The translations under genes were made by a program, and so were the position numbers. From contig NZ_BAFW01000223.1 of the NCBI RefSeq assembly GCF_000308535.1, positions 1 to 47,372 on the forward strand: a stretch of 47,372 bases of DNA, read 5' to 3'. A model generated the notes under the pieces. It searched no databases, was not told where the DNA came from, and saw only the letters and a list, made by a program, of their open reading frames with translations. Origin of the DNA: Nocardia cerradoensis NBRC 101014. GTDB taxonomy: Bacteria > Actinomycetota > Actinomycetes > Mycobacteriales > Mycobacteriaceae. Each line of letters opens with the position of its first letter. Within the stretch, counting starts at the first letter, position 1. Positions 1-7,845 of this stretch are shown piece after piece.

Positions 1-41
1 ACTACCTGCGCGTAGCGAAACGGGTCTGTAATCTCGCGGGG

Positions 42-1694
42 GTGAGCAGCGACATCACCGCGACGGCGGCCTGGCGGAAACTGCACGATCACTATTCGGC
101 CGTGGCCGACCGGCATCTGCGCGAGTTCTTCGCCGAGGATCCGGAGCGGGGACGCGAGCTGACCGTCGAGGTCGGCGATCTGCACATCGACTACAGCAAG
201 CACCGCATCACCCGCGAAACCCTGGATCTGCTGCTCGATCTGGCGGAGACGGCGGGTGTGACCCAGCGCCGGGACGCGATGTTCGCGGGCGAGCACATCA
301 ACACCTCCGAGGACCGCGCGGTGGGCCATGTCGCGCTGCGCCTGCCGCCCGGTGCCTCGATGACGATCGACGGCGCCGACGCGGGCGCGCAGGTGCACGA
401 AGTGCTGCGCCGGATGGGCGATTTCACCGATGCGGTGCGCTCGGGACAGTGGCGCGGCGCGAGCGGTGAACGCATCACCACGGTGGTGAACATCGGCATC
501 GGCGGCTCGGATCTGGGGCCCGCCATGCTGTATCAAGCCTTGCGGCACTATGCGGATGCCGGTATTTCGGCGCGATTCGTCTCCAATATCGACCCGGCGG
601 ATCTGATCGCGAAGCTCGACGGCCTCGATCCGGCGCACACCCTGTTCGTCGTTGCCTCCAAGACGTTTTCGACGCTGGAGACGCTCACCAATGCCACCGC
701 GGCGCGGCGCTGGCTGGTGGCGGCGCTCGGCGAGGACGCGGTAGCCAAACATTTCGTGGCGGTGTCCACCCATGCGCAGCGGGTGGCCGATTTCGGCATC
801 GACACCGCGAACATGTTCGAGTTCTGGGATTGGGTCGGCGGCCGCTATTCGGTGGATTCCGCGATCGGGCTGTCGATGATGGCGGTGATCGGCAAGGAGC
901 GTTTCGCCGAATTCCTGGCCGGAATGCACAGTGTCGACCAACATTTCGTCTCCGCGCCGCCGGAGCGCAATGCGCCGATTCTGCTGGGTCTGCTCGGCGT
1001 CTGGTATTCGAATTTCTTCGGCGCCCAGTCGCGCGCGGTGCTGCCGTACTCCAACGACCTGGCGCGCTTCCCGGCCTATCTGCAACAACTGACCATGGAG
1101 TCGAACGGCAAATCGGTGCGCCTGGACGGCAGTCCGGTGACGACCTCGACCGGCGAGATCTTCTGGGGTGAACCCGGCACGAACGGACAGCACGCCTTCT
1201 ATCAGCTGCTGCATCAGGGCACCCGGCTGGTGCCGGCCGATTTCATCGGATTCGCCCGTCCCACCGACGATCTCGCGACGCGCGACGGATCGGGCAGCAT
1301 GCACGACATCCTGATGAGCAATCTGTTCGCGCAGACGAAGGTGCTGGCCTTCGGGCGCACCGCGGCGGAGATCGAGGCCGAGGACGGCGGCACTCCGGAT
1401 TTCGATCCGGCCCTGGTGCCGCATCGGGTGATGCCCGGTAACCGGCCTTCCACCGCGATCCTGGCTCCGCAGCTCACCCCGTCGGTGGTCGGACAGCTGA
1501 TCGCGCTCTACGAACATCAGGTCTTCGTCGAGGGCACCATCTGGGGGATCGACAGTTTCGATCAGTGGGGCGTGGAACTGGGCAAACAGCAGGCGCTCGC
1601 GTTGGAGCCGCTGCTCACCTCCGCCGAGGATCCGGCACCGCAATCGGATTCGTCGACCGATGCGCTGATCCGGTGGTATCGCGGCCACCGCTGA
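42..1694 (+). CDS. pgi: Glucose-6-phosphate isomerase
   Basis: Interconverts glucose 6-phosphate and fructose 6-phosphate in the cytoplasm (glycolysis and gluconeogenesis). The 550-aa product has the usual bacterial length. The sugar-phosphate-binding segment NIGIGGSDLGPAM lies near residue 150. The family signature FEFWDWVGGRYSVDSAIG lies near residue 260. TMESNGK carries the catalytic Glu, GQHAFYQLLHQGT the catalytic His, and GVELGKQQ near the C-terminus the catalytic Lys. All are present, so the enzyme should be active. The start is the GTG at 42; its ribosome site is weak (a G-rich run directly upstream), so a start before the window edge is not excluded, although the N-terminus SSDITATAAWRKL fits the family. 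No functional link to the downstream genes is visible. Confidence 0.97.
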   Translation: MSSDITATAAWRKLHDHYSAVADRHLREFFAEDPERGRELTVEVGDLHIDYSKHRITRETLDLLLDLAETAGVTQRRDAMFAGEHINTSEDRAVGHVALRLPPGASMTIDGADAGAQVHEVLRRMGDFTDAVRSGQWRGASGERITTVVNIGIGGSDLGPAMLYQALRHYADAGISARFVSNIDPADLIAKLDGLDPAHTLFVVASKTFSTLETLTNATAARRWLVAALGEDAVAKHFVAVSTHAQRVADFGIDTANMFEFWDWVGGRYSVDSAIGLSMMAVIGKERFAEFLAGMHSVDQHFVSAPPERNAPILLGLLGVWYSNFFGAQSRAVLPYSNDLARFPAYLQQLTMESNGKSVRLDGSPVTTSTGEIFWGEPGTNGQHAFYQLLHQGTRLVPADFIGFARPTDDLATRDGSGSMHDILMSNLFAQTKVLAFGRTAAEIEAEDGGTPDFDPALVPHRVMPGNRPSTAILAPQLTPSVVGQLIALYEHQVFVEGTIWGIDSFDQWGVELGKQQALALEPLLTSAEDPAPQSDSSTDALIRWYRGHR

Positions 1695-1916
1695 CTCGCC
1701 ACCCCCACGGACCGCGCTCGACGGCGCACTACTGGTACATCGGGCTGGAGCTGCTCAAGGTGGTGGGCCTGATCGGCCTGGCCCTCGCCGCCGCCCCGTG
1801 AGGCCGGCCGCGGTGCAGAACCGAGTGCTTGCGATCACCGCGGCAACAGGTCGGTGAGCGCGTCGTCCAGTGTCGGATAGCGGAAGGGTGTGCTTGCTCA
1901 CCCGGCCTCGTTGACT
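1695..1916. other. Intergenic stretch with a possible gene-end remnant
   Basis: About 220 bases lie between pgi and the ArsR operator. One plus-strand frame reads HYWYIGLELLKVVGLIGLALAAAP and stops with TGA at 1799-1801, which looks like the C-terminal membrane helix of a small protein. No start codon with a ribosome site precedes it outside pgi, so it may be a truncated gene end or chance. No convincing terminator hairpin with a T-run was found after pgi. The rest holds nothing I recognise. Confidence 0.25.
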
Positions 1917-1947
1917 TATGCAGGTAAATACCTGCATAATTTTCCCG
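1911..1947 (+). promoter_or_regulatory. Promoter with a perfect palindromic operator for the ArsR-type gene
   Basis: A perfect inverted repeat with 11-bp arms, TTATGCAGGTA (1916-1926) and TACCTGCATAA (1929-1939), is separated by AA. It sits between a -35 hexamer TTGACT (1911-1916) and a -10 hexamer CATAAT (1935-1940), which are 18 bp apart. A repressor bound there would block RNA polymerase. The predicted transcription start is at or next to the GTG at 1947, so the mRNA is probably leaderless. Autoregulation by the downstream ArsR-type protein is inferred from position and symmetry. Confidence 0.75.
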
Positions 1948-2741
1948 TGCGACCCGAACCGGATATGGACGTGGTTTTCAAGGCATTGGCCGACCCGACT
2001 CGGCGACTGCTACTGGACCGGCTTCGTGAGCAGAACGGGCAGACCCTGCGCGAACTGTGCGAGCGGGTGGAGATGGCGCGCCAGTCGGTGACGCAGCATC
2101 TCGACATCCTGGTGCGAGCCGGCCTGGTCACCGTGCTGCGACGCGGGCGGGAACGGGTGCACTACATCAATCCGGCACCAATCCACGACATCGAACAACG
2201 ATGGATCTCCGTCTTCGACAGGCCGCGACTGGATGCGATCCGGGCCATCAGAAATCAGGCTGAGGAGTACGCCATGAGCACGACCGTGCCCACCTACGTC
2301 TACGTCACCTACATTCACGCCGGCGCCGAACAGGTGTGGAAGGCACTGACCGACGCCGATCTCACCGCCCGCTACTGGGGACATGCGAATGTGTCCGACT
2401 GGCAACCGGGTTCGAGCTGGGAACACCGCCGCGTCGACGGCTCGGGCGCCGTCGACGTCGTCGGCGAGGTGATCGAATTGGATCCGCCGCACCGCCTCGT
2501 GGTGACCTTCGAGGACATGCCGGATGCCGACCGGTCGCCGTCGCTGGTCACCTTCCTCATCGAACCGCACCGCGATATCGTCCGGCTCACCGTCACCCAC
2601 GAGAATCTGCCGAATCAGGAGATGCTGCAGGGCATTTCGAGCGGGTGGCCGGCGGTGCTGGCCAATCTCAAATCCCTCCTCGAGACCGGCGACGTATTGC
2701 CGCAGGCCCCGTGGGAGATGTCGAGCGAGCCGGTCGGCTGA
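1947..2741 (+). CDS. ArsR-type winged-helix regulator fused to an SRPBCC (AHSA1-like) domain
   Basis: The N-terminal ~100 residues are an ArsR winged helix: VFKALADPTRRLLLDRL, then the recognition-helix segment RQSVTQHLDILVRAGLV and the wing RGRERVHYINP. A second part from about residue 115 (VYVTYIHAGAEQVWKALTDADLTARYWG, ending WPAVLANLKSLLETG) is an SRPBCC/AHSA1 fold, which usually binds small hydrophobic ligands. The fusion suggests a ligand-sensing repressor, with the SRPBCC part as sensor; the ligand is unknown. The start is placed at GTG 1947 because promoter spacing predicts a leaderless transcript beginning there. ATG 1965 (MDVVFKALADPTRR) is the alternative. The gene ends 6 bp before the convergent acyl-CoA dehydrogenase gene. 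Confidence 0.9.
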   Translation: MRPEPDMDVVFKALADPTRRLLLDRLREQNGQTLRELCERVEMARQSVTQHLDILVRAGLVTVLRRGRERVHYINPAPIHDIEQRWISVFDRPRLDAIRAIRNQAEEYAMSTTVPTYVYVTYIHAGAEQVWKALTDADLTARYWGHANVSDWQPGSSWEHRRVDGSGAVDVVGEVIELDPPHRLVVTFEDMPDADRSPSLVTFLIEPHRDIVRLTVTHENLPNQEMLQGISSGWPAVLANLKSLLETGDVLPQAPWEMSSEPVG

Positions 2742-2747
2742 GCCGGA

Positions 2748-4367
2748 TCAGACGAAGGCGCGCTGCAGGATCGCCTCGGTATCCACCCCCACCGGGAGGG
2801 TGCCGAAGGCGATCCCCCAGTCGCCACCGAATCGGCTGGCGCAGAACGCATCCGCGACCGCGGCATGACCGTGGCGCACCAGCTGCGCGCCCTGCAGCAC
2901 CAACGCCATCAGTTCGACCACGCGCCGGGCGCGGAACTCGATATCGCCGAGGTCGGTGAGCTCCTTGCCGATCCGGTCGATCGCGTCGTCGAGGTGGTGG
3001 TTCGCGCCGCGGGCCAGCGACACCTCGTTGAAGTACGCCTCGACCGTCTCCGGCTGACGGCCCATGGCGCGCAGCGCGTCCAGCGCCGCCACATTGCCCG
3101 AGCCCTCCCAGATCGACATCAGCGGCGCCTCGCGGTACAGCCGCGGCATACCCGATTCCTCGACGTAGCCGTTGCCGCCGAAGCATTCCAGCGCCTCGGC
3201 CGCATGCGTGGGGGCCCGCTTGCAGACCCAATATTTGGTGACCGCCAACGCGATTCGGCGCAGCGCCGCCTCGGCGGGGTCGGTCGCGGCGCGGTCGGTG
3301 GCACCGGCCAGCCGCATCATCACCGTCGTCGCGGCGTCGGATTCGATCACCAGATCGGCCAGCACATTGCGCATGGCGGGCTGGTCGATCAGCTCGGCGC
3401 CGAACGCTTCCCGATGACGGGCGTGATGGGCGGCGTAGACCACGCCGGTGCGCATACCGGTCGCGGAACCGATCACACAGTCGAGCCGGGTCATGTTCAC
3501 CATCTCGATGATGGTCTTCACGCCCGCGCCCTCGGCGCCGACCAGCCAGCCGGTCGCGTTCTCGTACTCGATCTCCGAGGACGCGTTGGACTTGTTGCCC
3601 AGCTTGTCCTTCAGGCGCTGGAGCCGCAGCGCATTGCGGGTGCCGTCGGGCAGCACCCGCGGCAGCAGGAAGCAGGACAGGCCGCCGGGCGCCTGCGCCA
3701 GCGTCAGGAACATATCCGACATCGGCGCGGAGGTGAACCACTTGTGCCCGACGATGCGATAGGTGCCGTCGGATTGCGGTGTGGCCGTAGTGGTATTGGC
3801 GCGAACGTCGGAGCCGCCCTGCTTCTCGGTCATCGACATCCCGGCGATCAGCCCGGCCTTCGAGGAGGGCTCACGCAGGCCGAAATCGTAGGTGCGCGAA
3901 CCGAGTAGCGGCTCGAAGCGGGCGGCCAGTTCGGGGTTGTGGCGCAGTGCCGGAACCGCGGCGTAGGTCATGGAGATGGGGCACATATGTCCGGCGTCGG
4001 CGATGCCCCAGGTGTAGAACTTCGCGGCGCGGGCGACGTGCGCGCCGGGCCGGTCGTCGAGCCAGGGGCTGCCGTGCAGGCCGTGCCGGACGGCGACGTC
4101 CATCAGGTTGTGCCAGTAGGGGTGGAACTCCACCTCGTCCACCCGATTGCCGTAGCGATCGTGGGTGTGCAGCACCGGCGGGTACTCGTTGGCCAGCCGG
4201 CCCCACTCCTGCGCCTCGACACTGCCTGCCAGCGCGCCCAATTCGCGCACCTCGGCTTCCGCCCAGCCGGCGCCCTCGCGGTGCAGGCCCTCGATCAGGG
4301 CCGGATTGCGGGAGAAGTCGAACGGGGTGATCGGCGGGACCTGGTTGAACACTTCGTGGGTGGCCAT
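2748..4367 (-). CDS. AidB-like acyl-CoA dehydrogenase
   Basis: A 539-aa flavoprotein of the acyl-CoA dehydrogenase superfamily. Its length and the C-terminal block ECFGGNGYVEESGMPRLYREA followed by PLMSIWEGSGNV are typical of the AidB branch, which is longer than ordinary beta-oxidation dehydrogenases. MSMTEKQGGSDVRANTT near residue 190 is the FAD-contact segment of the middle domain. The start is the ATG at 4365-4367, because AGGAGA lies about seven bases upstream on the coding strand; longer frames enter the upstream gene. Only 10 bp separate it from the TetR gene, whose stop overlaps this ribosome site, so the two form an operon. It may act on a branched or fatty acyl-CoA, or, as E. coli AidB is thought to, in alkylation protection. 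The substrate cannot be told from sequence. Confidence 0.93.
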   Translation of the reverse strand: MATHEVFNQVPPITPFDFSRNPALIEGLHREGAGWAEAEVRELGALAGSVEAQEWGRLANEYPPVLHTHDRYGNRVDEVEFHPYWHNLMDVAVRHGLHGSPWLDDRPGAHVARAAKFYTWGIADAGHMCPISMTYAAVPALRHNPELAARFEPLLGSRTYDFGLREPSSKAGLIAGMSMTEKQGGSDVRANTTTATPQSDGTYRIVGHKWFTSAPMSDMFLTLAQAPGGLSCFLLPRVLPDGTRNALRLQRLKDKLGNKSNASSEIEYENATGWLVGAEGAGVKTIIEMVNMTRLDCVIGSATGMRTGVVYAAHHARHREAFGAELIDQPAMRNVLADLVIESDAATTVMMRLAGATDRAATDPAEAALRRIALAVTKYWVCKRAPTHAAEALECFGGNGYVEESGMPRLYREAPLMSIWEGSGNVAALDALRAMGRQPETVEAYFNEVSLARGANHHLDDAIDRIGKELTDLGDIEFRARRVVELMALVLQGAQLVRHGHAAVADAFCASRFGGDWGIAFGTLPVGVDTEAILQRAFV

Positions 4368-4377
4368 ATGAGTTCTC

Positions 4378-4974
4378 CTATTCGTGCGCGCCGAGGGCCC
4401 GCAGGGCGAAGGCGACGAGTTCGGGCACCACGGATTCGCTCTGCAACTGCTCGGCCAGCGGGCCGACGAGCACCTCGCCGATGGCGCCGACCAGGGCGGT
4501 GGCGGTGGTGCGCGGATCCTGGGGCGGCAGCTGCCCGGCGCCGACACCGTCGGCGATCGCGGTCTCGAAGGTTTCGGCGAACGCCCGGCGGAAGCGCAGG
4601 CGTTCGGTGTCGACGCTCGCGTCCACAGGTTCGGCGAGCAGGACGTAGGCGAGTTTGGGATTCTTCAGCGCGCGCCCGGCGAAGGTCTCCACCGCGGCGG
4701 TGACGCGCTCGACCACGCCGCCCTCCGCCCCGGCCTGCGCGACCGCGGCGACCTCCCGGGTGACGACGTCGCGGAACACGGCGGTGACCAGTTCGGCCTT
4801 ACCGCTGAAGCTCTTGTAGACGGTTCCGGTGGCGACCCCGGCCTCCGCGGCGACGGTGGCCATCGACAGCCCACCGAAGCCCTGCTCCGAGAGCACCTTC
4901 ATGGCCGCGTGCACGATGGCGCGCGACTGGGCGTCCAGTCGCGCCTGCACGGCGGGGGTTCTGCGGTACGCCAC
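4378..4974 (-). CDS. TetR-family transcriptional repressor
   Basis: The 198-aa product has a standard TetR N-terminal HTH: AIVHAAMKVLSEQGFGGLSM, then TVAAEAGVATGTVYKSFSGK with the recognition helix near residues 45-60. The C-terminal ligand-binding domain is helical and not diagnostic. It starts with GTG at 4974 and is the first gene of an operon with the acyl-CoA dehydrogenase. It is divergent from the enoyl-CoA hydratase gene, and the space between them holds a near-perfect inverted repeat. It therefore probably represses both directions and releases on an acyl-CoA-type ligand, as other TetR proteins beside fatty-acid genes do; the ligand is inference. Confidence 0.93.
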   Translation of the reverse strand: MAYRRTPAVQARLDAQSRAIVHAAMKVLSEQGFGGLSMATVAAEAGVATGTVYKSFSGKAELVTAVFRDVVTREVAAVAQAGAEGGVVERVTAAVETFAGRALKNPKLAYVLLAEPVDASVDTERLRFRRAFAETFETAIADGVGAGQLPPQDPRTTATALVGAIGEVLVGPLAEQLQSESVVPELVAFALRALGAHE

Positions 4975-4975
4975 G

Positions 4976-5042
4976 CAAGAAGTGAATCACACATTCATTT
5001 CTTGACGCAAGGGCCGGGGCGGGCCGTATGGTCGAATTCGTG
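4976..5042. promoter_or_regulatory. Divergent operator and leaderless promoter between tetR and the enoyl-CoA hydratase gene
   Basis: An inverted repeat with 12-bp arms, CAAGAAGTGAAT (4976-4987) and ATTCATTTCTTG (4993-5004), has one mismatch and a CACAC spacer, a size typical of TetR operators. It overlaps a rightward -35, TTGACG (5003-5008). This is followed 18 bp later by TATGGT (5027-5032) as -10, which places the transcript start at about the GTG at 5040. The -10 overlaps an in-frame ATG at 5028, arguing that this ATG is not the real start. Confidence 0.7.
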
Positions 5043-5801
5043 AGCGTACGAATCGAGCGCAGCGGGCCGGTCTTCACGGTGATCCTGGATCGTCCCGAGG
5101 CACGCAATGCCGTCGACGGACCGACCGCACAGGCGCTGGCGGCGGCGTTCCGCGAATTCGATGCCGACGAGACGGCGGCGGTCGCGGTGCTCTGGGGCGC
5201 GGGCGGCACCTTCTGCGCCGGGGCGGATCTGAAATCGCTGGGCACCGAGAAATCCAACCGGGCGGCCGAGGACGGCGACGGGCCGATGGGCCCCACGCGC
5301 ATGACGCTGACCAAGCCGGTGATCGCCGCGGTCTCCGGCTATGCCGTAGCCGGTGGACTGGAACTGGCGCTGTGGTGCGATCTGCGAATCGCCGAGCAGG
5401 ACAGCACATTCGGCGTGTACTGCCGCCGCTGGGGCGTCCCGCTGATCGACGGTGGCACGGTGCGACTGCCGCGCATCATCGGCCACGGCCGGGCGATGGA
5501 CATGATCCTGACCGGCCGTGCGGTCGCCGCACCCGAGGCGCTGCAGATGGGACTGGTCAGCCAGGTCGTGGCTCCCGGTGAGTCTCGCGCCGCCGCCGAG
5601 CGGCTCGCCGCCGAACTGGCCGCGCTGCCGCAGACGTGCCTGCGCTCGGATCGGATGTCGGCGCTGGAGCAGTGGGGGCTGGACGAATCGGAGGCGATGG
5701 CGCGCGAGTTCCGCTACGGCGTCACCGCGCTGGCCGACGGCGCGCTCGAGGGTGCGCAGCGGTTCGCCGGTGGCGCGGGCCGGCACGGATCGTCGGCCTG
5801 A
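5040..5801 (+). CDS. Enoyl-CoA hydratase/isomerase (crotonase family)
   Basis: A 253-aa crotonase-fold enzyme acting on acyl-CoA thioesters. The two oxyanion-hole segments are clear: GTFCAGADLKSLG near residue 60 and AVSGYAVAGGLELALWCDL near residue 100. The following STFGVYCRRWGVPLIDGGTV carries the usual active-site loop. VIAAVSGYAVAGG is close to the family consensus, so hydratase or isomerase activity is likely; the chain length is unknown. The start is set at GTG 5040, because the promoter predicts a leaderless mRNA and the in-frame ATG at 5028 lies in the -10 box. The acyltransferase gene begins 6 bp after its stop, suggesting co-transcription. The shared operator suggests joint control with the acyl-CoA dehydrogenase. 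Confidence 0.92.
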   Translation: MSVRIERSGPVFTVILDRPEARNAVDGPTAQALAAAFREFDADETAAVAVLWGAGGTFCAGADLKSLGTEKSNRAAEDGDGPMGPTRMTLTKPVIAAVSGYAVAGGLELALWCDLRIAEQDSTFGVYCRRWGVPLIDGGTVRLPRIIGHGRAMDMILTGRAVAAPEALQMGLVSQVVAPGESRAAAERLAAELAALPQTCLRSDRMSALEQWGLDESEAMAREFRYGVTALADGALEGAQRFAGGAGRHGSSA

Positions 5802-5807
5802 GCGGCG

Positions 5808-7034
5808 ATGGGCCGGCTCACCGTCGTCGACGAGATCTTCCTGCGCGCCCATCGCGGTCTGGGCACTCCCAGTGCGCTGCAAGGATTGTGGCGCACCGCC
5901 GATCCCATCGATCGCCGGCTGCTGGAACAGATCCACGCCGCCCTGCGCGTCGGCCCGCTCGGGCGCCGCGTCGTCCGGCCGCGGGTTCCGGGTGCCAGGC
6001 CGTACTGGCGGCGCAACGACGGGGCCCATCCATTGCGCATCGCCGGCGGCGGCATCACCACCGCGGACCTGCTGAGCTGGGCCGACGAACAGGGTTACGA
6101 GCTGGATCCGGAATTCGGGCCGGGCTGGCGGCTGTCCGCGGCGGCGCTGCGTGAGGGCGGTTCGGTGGTGGCGCTGACATGTTCCCACGCCCTCGCCGAC
6201 GGACGCGGTCTGGCACTGGCCGTCGACCACGCCCTGTCCGGCACGCCGGTCACGGATTACGCTGCCCCGCAGTCCGATTGGGCCGATGCCGCCCGGCAGT
6301 GGTCCACGGTGGTGTCCGGCACCGCGCGCGCCCTGCGACACGGGGTGCCCAGGGGATCCGATGGCGGGCCGGGCCGCGGCGCCGAGACGGCGACGACATC
6401 CGATGCGGTGCTGCAGTTTCCGGCGGCGGACTGGGAGCTGGCCGCGGCGGGGCGGGGCGGCACGGCCAACAGCCTGTTCCTCCACGTCGTGGCGAAGATG
6501 CTGTGGGACAGCGGCTTCCCCGATCCATCGATAACCGCCGCCGTACCCGTCGACACCCGCGACGATCGCCGGGTCAACAACGACATGGCCATGACCGAAG
6601 TGGTGGTCGAGCGCACCGATACACCCGCGATCCTGCGCGAGAAGTGCCGTGCCGCATACGAATACCGGATGTCCGGTCCCCCGGGCATGCCCCCGGAACT
6701 GCTGCAGGTGCTCCCCGCGCGCGTCGCCCACCGGCTCTCCCGCGGTGCGGGCGAACGTGACATCCTGTGCTCGAATATCGGCACCCTCCCGGCCTCGCTG
6801 GCCCAGCTGGGTCCCCATCGCTGCACCGGCGTCGCCGCCCGGGCGATTCATCCCGGACTGCAATCGACGGCGCTGCCTCGCACCCGTCTCGCCGCCTACC
6901 TGTGCAGGATCGGGCACACGTACACCCTCGCGCTGGTGGGCCTCGATCAGGAATACATCCGATCCCCCGCTGCTCTGGTCGATGTCGCGCGCAAGGAAAT
7001 CGAGCGGCTCGAGGTGCCGGTCACCGTCTGGTGA
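5808..7034 (+). CDS. Condensation-fold acyltransferase (PapA/WS-DGAT-like)
   Basis: The 408-aa product has the chloramphenicol-acetyltransferase-like condensation fold. The active-site motif is CSHALADGRG near residue 126, an HxxxDG in which the first His of the usual HHxxxDG is Ser. The catalytic (second) His and the Asp-Gly are kept. A SN-G segment (CSNIGTLP) near residue 323 corresponds to the second half of the active-site tunnel seen in PapA and wax-ester synthases. Such proteins transfer acyl groups from CoA or carrier proteins to alcohols, often for cell-envelope lipids in mycolic-acid bacteria. Its position 6 bp after the enoyl-CoA hydratase suggests a shared lipid pathway. The exact substrate is not deducible. 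Confidence 0.82.
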   Translation: MGRLTVVDEIFLRAHRGLGTPSALQGLWRTADPIDRRLLEQIHAALRVGPLGRRVVRPRVPGARPYWRRNDGAHPLRIAGGGITTADLLSWADEQGYELDPEFGPGWRLSAAALREGGSVVALTCSHALADGRGLALAVDHALSGTPVTDYAAPQSDWADAARQWSTVVSGTARALRHGVPRGSDGGPGRGAETATTSDAVLQFPAADWELAAAGRGGTANSLFLHVVAKMLWDSGFPDPSITAAVPVDTRDDRRVNNDMAMTEVVVERTDTPAILREKCRAAYEYRMSGPPGMPPELLQVLPARVAHRLSRGAGERDILCSNIGTLPASLAQLGPHRCTGVAARAIHPGLQSTALPRTRLAAYLCRIGHTYTLALVGLDQEYIRSPAALVDVARKEIERLEVPVTVW

Positions 7035-7041
7035 TCCGGTA

Positions 7042-7755
7042 TTACCGCCGAGGGGAGATCGCTCCCTCTGTTTCGGCGAATTCGCCGGTCCGGATACGCG
7101 CCACCACGTGGTCCGGGACAGCCACCGGGCGCGCCAGGTCGGGCGCCGGGGTCGGCGTGCCGAAGGCGTAGCGGACCGGAAGCAGACCCGCCCAGGCGTC
7201 GCTGTTCAGGTCGGCGGGATCGTCGGAGGGGTCGCCGGTACGGGTCTTCACCGAGGCTTCGGTGAGGTCGAGAGCCAGAACCAGGGTGGCCGCCAGTTCC
7301 TTCTTGTCGGGCGCACGGACGGTGTCCCAGGCGCCGGGGGCGGAATGTTCGACGATGGCGCGCAACGCGCGCAGCCGCTCTTCGGGATCGGTGACCTCGA
7401 CCGGGCGGCCATGGATGACGGCCGAGCGGTAGTTCATCGAAAAGTGCATGGCCGCGCGGGCATACACGATCGCGTCGACCAACGTCACCGCGACCGAGAT
7501 CTCGCCGGTGAGGGCGGCGCGCATATTGCCCGCACCGGTCGATCCGTGCAGATAGAGCGTGTCGTTCACCCGTCCGTAGATGGTCGGCAGCACGACGGGC
7601 GCGCCGTGCAGTAGCACGCCGATATGGCAGATCAAGCCGGCGTCGAGAACGTCGTCCAATGCCGCGCGGTCGGTCGCCGCGCGGTCCCGGTAGCGAGTGA
7701 CGGTACTGCGGCGGGTAGGAGAAAGCGCAGGTCTGGGGACTGGTGTGGCGGACAT
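7042..7755 (-). CDS. Pyridoxamine 5'-phosphate oxidase-family flavin/nucleotide-binding protein
   Basis: The 237-aa product has a split-barrel flavin-binding fold: GLICHIGVLLHGAPVVLPTI near residue 40, DTLYLHGSTGAGNM near residue 65, AVTLVDAIVYARAAMHFSMN and YRSAVIHGRPVEV, all typical of the PNPOx-like family. It starts at ATG 7755 and is divergent from a MocR regulator. That pairing is common in bacteria and suggests MocR control through a cofactor such as PLP. It may be an oxidase or a flavin-dependent reductase or detoxification protein; sequence alone does not separate these. Confidence 0.85.
   Translation of the reverse strand: MSATPVPRPALSPTRRSTVTRYRDRAATDRAALDDVLDAGLICHIGVLLHGAPVVLPTIYGRVNDTLYLHGSTGAGNMRAALTGEISVAVTLVDAIVYARAAMHFSMNYRSAVIHGRPVEVTDPEERLRALRAIVEHSAPGAWDTVRAPDKKELAATLVLALDLTEASVKTRTGDPSDDPADLNSDAWAGLLPVRYAFGTPTPAPDLARPVAVPDHVVARIRTGEFAETEGAISPRR
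7046..7078. terminator. Possible bidirectional terminator hairpin between convergent genes
   Basis: CGCCGA (7046-7051) pairs with TCGGCG (7073-7078), and inside it GGGGAG pairs with CTCCC around an ATCG loop, with a bulge. It lies just after the acyltransferase stop and inside the last codons of the convergent oxidase-like gene. There is no T-run, so it may only slow transcription. Confidence 0.35.
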
Positions 7756-7775
7756 GGGAACAGCATCGCGCGGCG

Positions 7776-7794
7776 AATGGCATTATGAAATGGC
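7776..7794. promoter_or_regulatory. Direct repeats in the divergent promoter region of the oxidase-like and MocR genes
   Basis: AATGGC occurs at 7776-7781 and again at 7789-7794, 13 bp apart on the same strand, flanking ATTATG, whose complement CATAAT fits a leftward -10 for the oxidase-like gene. MocR regulators often bind direct repeats near such promoters, so this is a candidate site; binding is inferred. Confidence 0.4.
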
Positions 7795-7845
7795 CAATAC
7801 GCCGGCTTTCGAGAAGTCCACTTCGGAGCGGATCGGAGAACAACC

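Noticed and set aside
2742..2747. Terminator between the convergent ArsR-type and acyl-CoA dehydrogenase genes
   Set aside because: Only 6 bp separate them, and the CGGCT/AGCCG hairpin there is too short to claim.
2865..3908. Plus-strand frame opposite the acyl-CoA dehydrogenase
   Set aside because: His/Gln/Gly-rich translation without family signals; the minus-strand AidB-like protein explains the DNA.
4995..6917. Minus-strand open frame of 640 codons
   Set aside because: It runs opposite the enoyl-CoA hydratase and acyltransferase genes, both supported by family motifs.
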